Positions 60,463 to 64,000 of a stretch of 64,000 bases of DNA are shown piece by piece. Origin of the DNA: Dokdonella_A ginsengisoli (GTDB lineage: Bacteria; Pseudomonadota; Gammaproteobacteria; Xanthomonadales; Rhodanobacteraceae); contig NZ_JBHSHD010000006.1 in NCBI RefSeq assembly GCF_042652785.1, forward strand, positions 186,001-250,000, read 5' to 3'. The position numbers and the translations under genes were made by a program. Under the pieces are notes generated by a model. That model worked only from the letters and a program-made list of their open reading frames with translations. It did no database searches and was not told the origin of the DNA. Each line of letters starts with the position of its first letter. Position 1 is the stretch's first letter.

Positions 60463-60476
60463 TGTACGAAGGTACA
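60463..60476. promoter_or_regulatory. Palindrome between the permease and receptor genes (possible operator)
   Basis: TGTAC-GAAG-GTACA, a perfect 5-bp inverted repeat centred 103 bp from the permease ATG and 82 bp from the receptor ATG, within the 185-bp divergent promoter region. A shared regulator for both genes is suggested; motif identity unknown. Confidence 0.45.
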
Positions 60477-60551
60477 AGTGTGGCGCCGGCGGGCGTCCTC
60501 TAGCGTGGGCGCACACTGGCCACGAGACCGGCGCGAGCTGGAGGGGGAACC

Positions 60552-62858
60552 ATGCAACTTCGTCTACTGAGCTTCGCCATCGCCTGCGCGATCGGCGTGC
60601 AAGCCCATGCCGCGCGCGCCGCGGACACCACCGCTGCGGACACGCCCGCCGACGCGGCGCAATCCGAGACGCCGCCGCTGCCGGCGCATCCGACCGGGGA
60701 ATCGGCGCAGCTGGAAACGATCTCGGTCACTGCGCGCCGCCGCTCGGAAAACATCGAGAAGGTGCCGGTCGCGATCAGCGCGTTCAGCGAGGAGGACCTC
60801 AAGGACCTGCAGGCGAGCAACATCGACGGCCTGCAGGGCGCCGTGCCGGGGCTCAACGTCGTGCAGGGGCGCGGCTCCTCCTCGGCGGTCAACGTGTTCA
60901 TCCGCGGCATCGGCCAGCCGGACGCGCTGCAGACCTTCGATCCCGGCGTGGGCATGTACGTCGACGACATCTACTACTCGCGCATCCAGGGCGCGCTGAT
61001 CAGCCTGTTCGACGTCGATCACGTCGAAGTACTGCGCGGCCCGCAGGGCACGCTGTACGGCAAGAACTCCACCGGCGGCGCGATCAAGATCCAGACGCGC
61101 GATCCGAGCGAGGCCACCACCGGCTCGGTGGAGGGCACGCTCGGCGACTACGGCCGCGCCGAAGGACGCTTCTATCTGTCCGGCTCGTTCGACGAACGCT
61201 GGTCGGCCAGCATCGCCGGCGCGATCGTCGGCAACGACGGCTACGTGCGCGATCCGGTCACGCGCCAGGACTACAACGACGACGACACCAAGGCCGTGCG
61301 CGCCAAGCTGCAGTTCAAGCCGGGCGAGGACTTCAAGGCCACGCTGGCGCTGGACTACACGCGCCAGACCACCGCGCTCACGCTCGGCGAGCCGACCGCG
61401 CCGCTGATCCAGAGCGACTTCGCGCTCGGCGCGGTGGTGCTGCTGCCTCCGTCGACGCGCGAGTACGACTTCAAGTCGCGCACCTCGTTCGCACCGGACC
61501 AGGGCCAGAGCCTGACCCACAAGGGCGCCTCGCTGCACCTGGACTGGAAGCTGTCCGACGCCTGGACGCTGAAGAGCATCAGCGCGTATCGCCGCTTGAA
61601 CAGCGCGTCCTACATCGACATCGACGCCTCGCAGTTCCAGCTCGGCGACGTGTTCGTCGGCTTCCGCCAGAAGCAGGCCAGCCAGGAACTGCAGCTGCAG
61701 TACGACAACGGCAGCAACCTGCAGGCGGTGTACGGCCTGTACTGGCTGCGCGAGACCGTGCCCTCGCATCAGGAAGCCTACGCCGACGACCTGTTCGCGC
61801 TCGGCGGCGCGCCGATCAAGTTCCTGCGCACGATCGACGACGACCTGCGCACCACCAGCTACGCCGGCTTCGCGCACCTGAACTGGGAGTTCGTGCCGAG
61901 CTGGACCCTCGCCGCCGGCCTGCGCTGGACGCGCGAGAGCAAGGACTACGACCGCAGCACCAGCATCTTCTGGAACCCGCAGATCCCGCCGGGCCTGGTC
62001 GACGGCACGCTCGCCTTCTCCGGCAAGCAGGACTGGACCGCGTGGACGCCGTCGATCTCGCTGCAGAAGCAGGTCAACGACCAGGTCATGGCCTACGTCT
62101 CGGCCAACCGCGGCTTCAAGTCCGGCGGCTTCAACGGCCGCGCCAACAGCGCCGCCGAGGCGGCCAGCGCGGTGTTCGACCCGGAATTCGTCTGGACCTA
62201 CGAGATCGGCCTGAAGATGCGTTCGGCCGACGGCCGCCTGCAGGGCAACATCGCCGCGTTCCACAGCGACTACAAGGATTTCCAGGCGCGCGTGTCGGAA
62301 GTGCTCAATCCCGGCTCGCCCACGCCGACTTTCGCCTTCCCGGTGCTCAACGCGGCCAAGCTGAAGATGGACGGCCTGGAGTTCGAGGGCGCCGCGCTGC
62401 TCGGCCAGGGCACGCGCCTGTCCGGCCAGCTGACCTATCTCGACGCGCGCTACGACAAGTTCGTCGATCCGCGCGTGCAGATCGATCCGAACCTGGCCAG
62501 CCTGCACGCGCACGTGCCGTTCTCGCCGAAGTGGAGTGCGCGCGTCGCGCTGACGCAGACCTTCAATCTCGCCGACGGCGGCGCGGTCACGCTCGGCGGC
62601 GACGTCTCCTACCGCGACGACACCTGGCTCAGCGTCGACAACCGGCCCGGCCTGATGCAGGACGCCTACACGCTCGTCGGCCTGTTCGGCGTCTACGATT
62701 CCGCCGACGGCCACTGGCAGGTCCGCGCCGGCGTGCGCAATCTCACCGACAAGACCTACAAGACCGACGGCCAGGAATTCTCCAGCGTCGGCAACATCCA
62801 GACCGCGTACTACGGCTGGCCGCGCAACTACTACGTGTCGGCGCGCTACAGTTTCTGA
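60552..62858 (+). CDS. TonB-dependent outer-membrane receptor
   Basis: 768 residues with a signal peptide (MQLRLLSFAIACAIGVQAHA) and a Pro-rich linker. TonB box-like ETISVTARRR, plug domain VPVAISAFSEEDLKDLQ, VFIRGIGQPDALQTFDPGVG, DIYYSR, VEVLRGPQGTLYGKNSTGGAI, then a 22-strand barrel ending NYYVSARYSF. Resembles the xanthomonad 'CUT'-type receptors for carbohydrates and other organic nutrients rather than siderophore receptors. Divergent from the GntP permease and 176 bp upstream of the PHA depolymerase, suggesting uptake of hydroxybutyrate oligomers. Confidence 0.92.
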   Translation: MQLRLLSFAIACAIGVQAHAARAADTTAADTPADAAQSETPPLPAHPTGESAQLETISVTARRRSENIEKVPVAISAFSEEDLKDLQASNIDGLQGAVPGLNVVQGRGSSSAVNVFIRGIGQPDALQTFDPGVGMYVDDIYYSRIQGALISLFDVDHVEVLRGPQGTLYGKNSTGGAIKIQTRDPSEATTGSVEGTLGDYGRAEGRFYLSGSFDERWSASIAGAIVGNDGYVRDPVTRQDYNDDDTKAVRAKLQFKPGEDFKATLALDYTRQTTALTLGEPTAPLIQSDFALGAVVLLPPSTREYDFKSRTSFAPDQGQSLTHKGASLHLDWKLSDAWTLKSISAYRRLNSASYIDIDASQFQLGDVFVGFRQKQASQELQLQYDNGSNLQAVYGLYWLRETVPSHQEAYADDLFALGGAPIKFLRTIDDDLRTTSYAGFAHLNWEFVPSWTLAAGLRWTRESKDYDRSTSIFWNPQIPPGLVDGTLAFSGKQDWTAWTPSISLQKQVNDQVMAYVSANRGFKSGGFNGRANSAAEAASAVFDPEFVWTYEIGLKMRSADGRLQGNIAAFHSDYKDFQARVSEVLNPGSPTPTFAFPVLNAAKLKMDGLEFEGAALLGQGTRLSGQLTYLDARYDKFVDPRVQIDPNLASLHAHVPFSPKWSARVALTQTFNLADGGAVTLGGDVSYRDDTWLSVDNRPGLMQDAYTLVGLFGVYDSADGHWQVRAGVRNLTDKTYKTDGQEFSSVGNIQTAYYGWPRNYYVSARYSF

Positions 62859-62859
62859 G

Positions 62860-62936
62860 AATCGGGAATCGGGAATCGGGAATCGGGAATCGGGAATCGG
62901 GAATCGGGAATCGGGAATCGGGAATCGGGAATCGGA
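62860..62936 (+). repeat. 7-bp tandem repeat (AATCGGG) downstream of the receptor gene
   Basis: Eleven head-to-tail copies of AATCGGG from 62860 to 62936, the last ending GGA. It starts two bases after the receptor stop codon. Such a perfect short array is prone to copy-number change. Confidence 0.95.
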
Positions 62937-62950
62937 GCGGCAGGCCGTTT

Positions 62951-62974
62951 CCCTCTCCCGCTCGCGGGAGAGGG
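62951..62974. repeat. Palindrome CCCTCTCCCGC/GCGGGAGAGGG
   Basis: 11-bp perfect stem with a TC loop, followed by CAGGGTGAGGG. Same dispersed family as at 12.3, 17.5 and 18.7 kb. Confidence 0.85.
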
Positions 62975-63034
62975 CAGGGTGAGGGCCGGCGGAGCGCATC
63001 GCCCGGCCCTTCTCGCCGACACGCGCAACTCATC

Positions 63035-64000
63035 ATGGAGAACATCGTGCACACCACCACTTCATCGATCCTCGCCCTGTCGCTCGCGCTCGGCACCGCC
63101 TCGGCGCACGCGGCCGACGCTGCCCTGCCCAGGCTCAAGCTCGATCCGGCGCGCACGACCGTCTCGGGCCTCTCCTCCGGCGCCTACATGGCGCACCAGG
63201 TGCACGTCGCGTTCTCCGACCACGTCGCCGGCACCGCGCTGATCGCCGGCGGTCCGTACCACTGCGCCGACGGCAAGCTCGAGACGGCGCTGGCGCGCTG
63301 CATGACGCCGGCCGAAGGCAAGGGGCCGCAGGTGAAGGCGCTGGCCCAGCACGCGGCCGAGGCGGCGAAGGCCGGCCGCATCGCGCCGCTGTCCGGCCTC
63401 GCCGGCGACGCGGTGCTGGTGCTGCACGGCAAGGCCGACAAGACCGTCGGCGAGTCGCTCAGCCGCGACACCGCCGCGCTGTACCGGGAGCTCGCGCCGA
63501 AGGCGAAGCTGCACGAGGACCTCGCGCGCGGCTTCACGCACACCTTCCCGACCGAATCCGCGGGCGCCTCGTGCGAGACCGCCACGGCGCCCTACGTCGG
63601 CAAGTGCGGCTTCGACGCCGCCGGCGCGATCTTCGCCGACCTCTACGGCAAGCCGCCGCACGCGGCGAAGGACGCGGGCGGCGAACTGCGCAGCTTCGAC
63701 CAGGACGCGTTCCGCCCCGCCGGCGCCGACGCCTTCCTCGGAGCGAAGGGTTATCTCTACGTGCCCAAGGCCTGCGCCGACGGCAAGACCTGCGCGCTGC
63801 ACGTCGCCTTCCACGGCTGCCAGCAGAACGCCGACACGATCGGCGAAACCTTCGTCAAGGACGCCGGCTACAACCGCTGGGCCGACGCTTACGGCGTGGT
63901 CGTGCTCTACCCGCAGACCCGCGCCACGATGGCGCCGCTGAACCCGAAGGGCTGCTGGGACTGGTGGGGCTACGGCGGCGAGGCCTACGACACGCGCGAC
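63035..64000 (+). CDS. Secreted poly(3-hydroxyalkanoate) depolymerase, partial (runs off the window end)
   Basis: 322 codons are visible with no stop (MENIVHTTTSSILALSLALG, signal peptide cut near AHA). Lipase box GLSSGAYM with the central Ser at about residue 47, an acid in LVLHGKADKTVG, VAFHGCQQNADTIG and WDWWGYGG. These match short-chain-length PHA depolymerases with the catalytic domain of type 2. Secretion implies extracellular or periplasmic polymer hydrolysis, releasing hydroxybutyrate units for the receptor and permease beside it. Confidence 0.88.
   Translation, partial: MENIVHTTTSSILALSLALGTASAHAADAALPRLKLDPARTTVSGLSSGAYMAHQVHVAFSDHVAGTALIAGGPYHCADGKLETALARCMTPAEGKGPQVKALAQHAAEAAKAGRIAPLSGLAGDAVLVLHGKADKTVGESLSRDTAALYRELAPKAKLHEDLARGFTHTFPTESAGASCETATAPYVGKCGFDAAGAIFADLYGKPPHAAKDAGGELRSFDQDAFRPAGADAFLGAKGYLYVPKACADGKTCALHVAFHGCQQNADTIGETFVKDAGYNRWADAYGVVVLYPQTRATMAPLNPKGCWDWWGYGGEAYDTRD

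Overview
This window is GC-rich, densely coding DNA with bidirectional gene clusters and many short palindromic intergenic repeats. The gene set (a large Leu/Ile/Val biosynthetic cluster behind a Leu/Val-rich leader peptide, an archaic chaperone-usher fimbria with spore-coat-U subunits, LpxO, TonB receptor, an RHS giant, bufferin genes) points to a gammaproteobacterium near the Xanthomonadales (Lysobacteraceae/Rhodanobacteraceae). That placement is an inference from gene content and repeats, not from a marker gene. No rRNA, tRNA or CRISPR array was seen.

Layout. 1-9.1 kb: the start of hrpB, two tandem paralogous secreted proteins, tatD, a beta-propeller (delta-60 type) secreted protein, a YadGH-type ABC exporter and a ferredoxin-NADP reductase. 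9.2-21.3 kb: promoter, 44-codon leader peptide and attenuator, then leuA-ilvE-leuC-leuD-leuB-ilvD-ilvC-ilvB-ilvH, which covers nearly all branched-chain amino acid synthesis; the missing threonine deaminase (ilvA) lies at 30.8-32.3 kb on the other strand. 21.3-25.9 kb: a four-gene archaic fimbrial operon (pilin, chaperone, usher, two-domain tip protein). 26.1-30.8 kb: an apparent operon of two small membrane proteins, an XRE repressor, a membrane-anchored S33-type peptidase and a NatAB-like ABC exporter, preceded by a TGTCAAG/CTTGACA inverted repeat. 32.5-35.0 kb: a porin with a sigma-54-like promoter, and LpxO. 35.3-38.0 kb: a bufferin (DUF692/MNIO RiPP metallophore) operon with a divergent DoxX gene.

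38.0-50.9 kb is the accessory region. An XRE regulator precedes a 3261-residue RHS/SpvB polymorphic toxin. Its C-terminus switches abruptly to AT-rich sequence, followed at 3 bp by a candidate immunity gene. Behind it lies a decayed array of earlier modules: two remnants of the same RHS core (one with an in-frame stop), a small secreted protein gene, and a frameshifted AT-rich gene. This looks like a record of successive toxin-tip replacement.

51-58 kb holds a lipoprotein, a PA0069-type radical SAM protein, YaiI, DUF1993, a glyoxalase-fold protein, a sterol-desaturase-family membrane oxygenase, a GAF-GGDEF-EAL protein and an alpha/beta hydrolase. 59-64 kb looks like a polyhydroxyalkanoate/hydroxybutyrate uptake locus: GntP-type permease, TonB-dependent receptor and the start of a secreted PHA depolymerase, with a palindrome in the divergent promoter region. 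Palindromic repeats recur in at least three families between genes and in the BCAA cluster.
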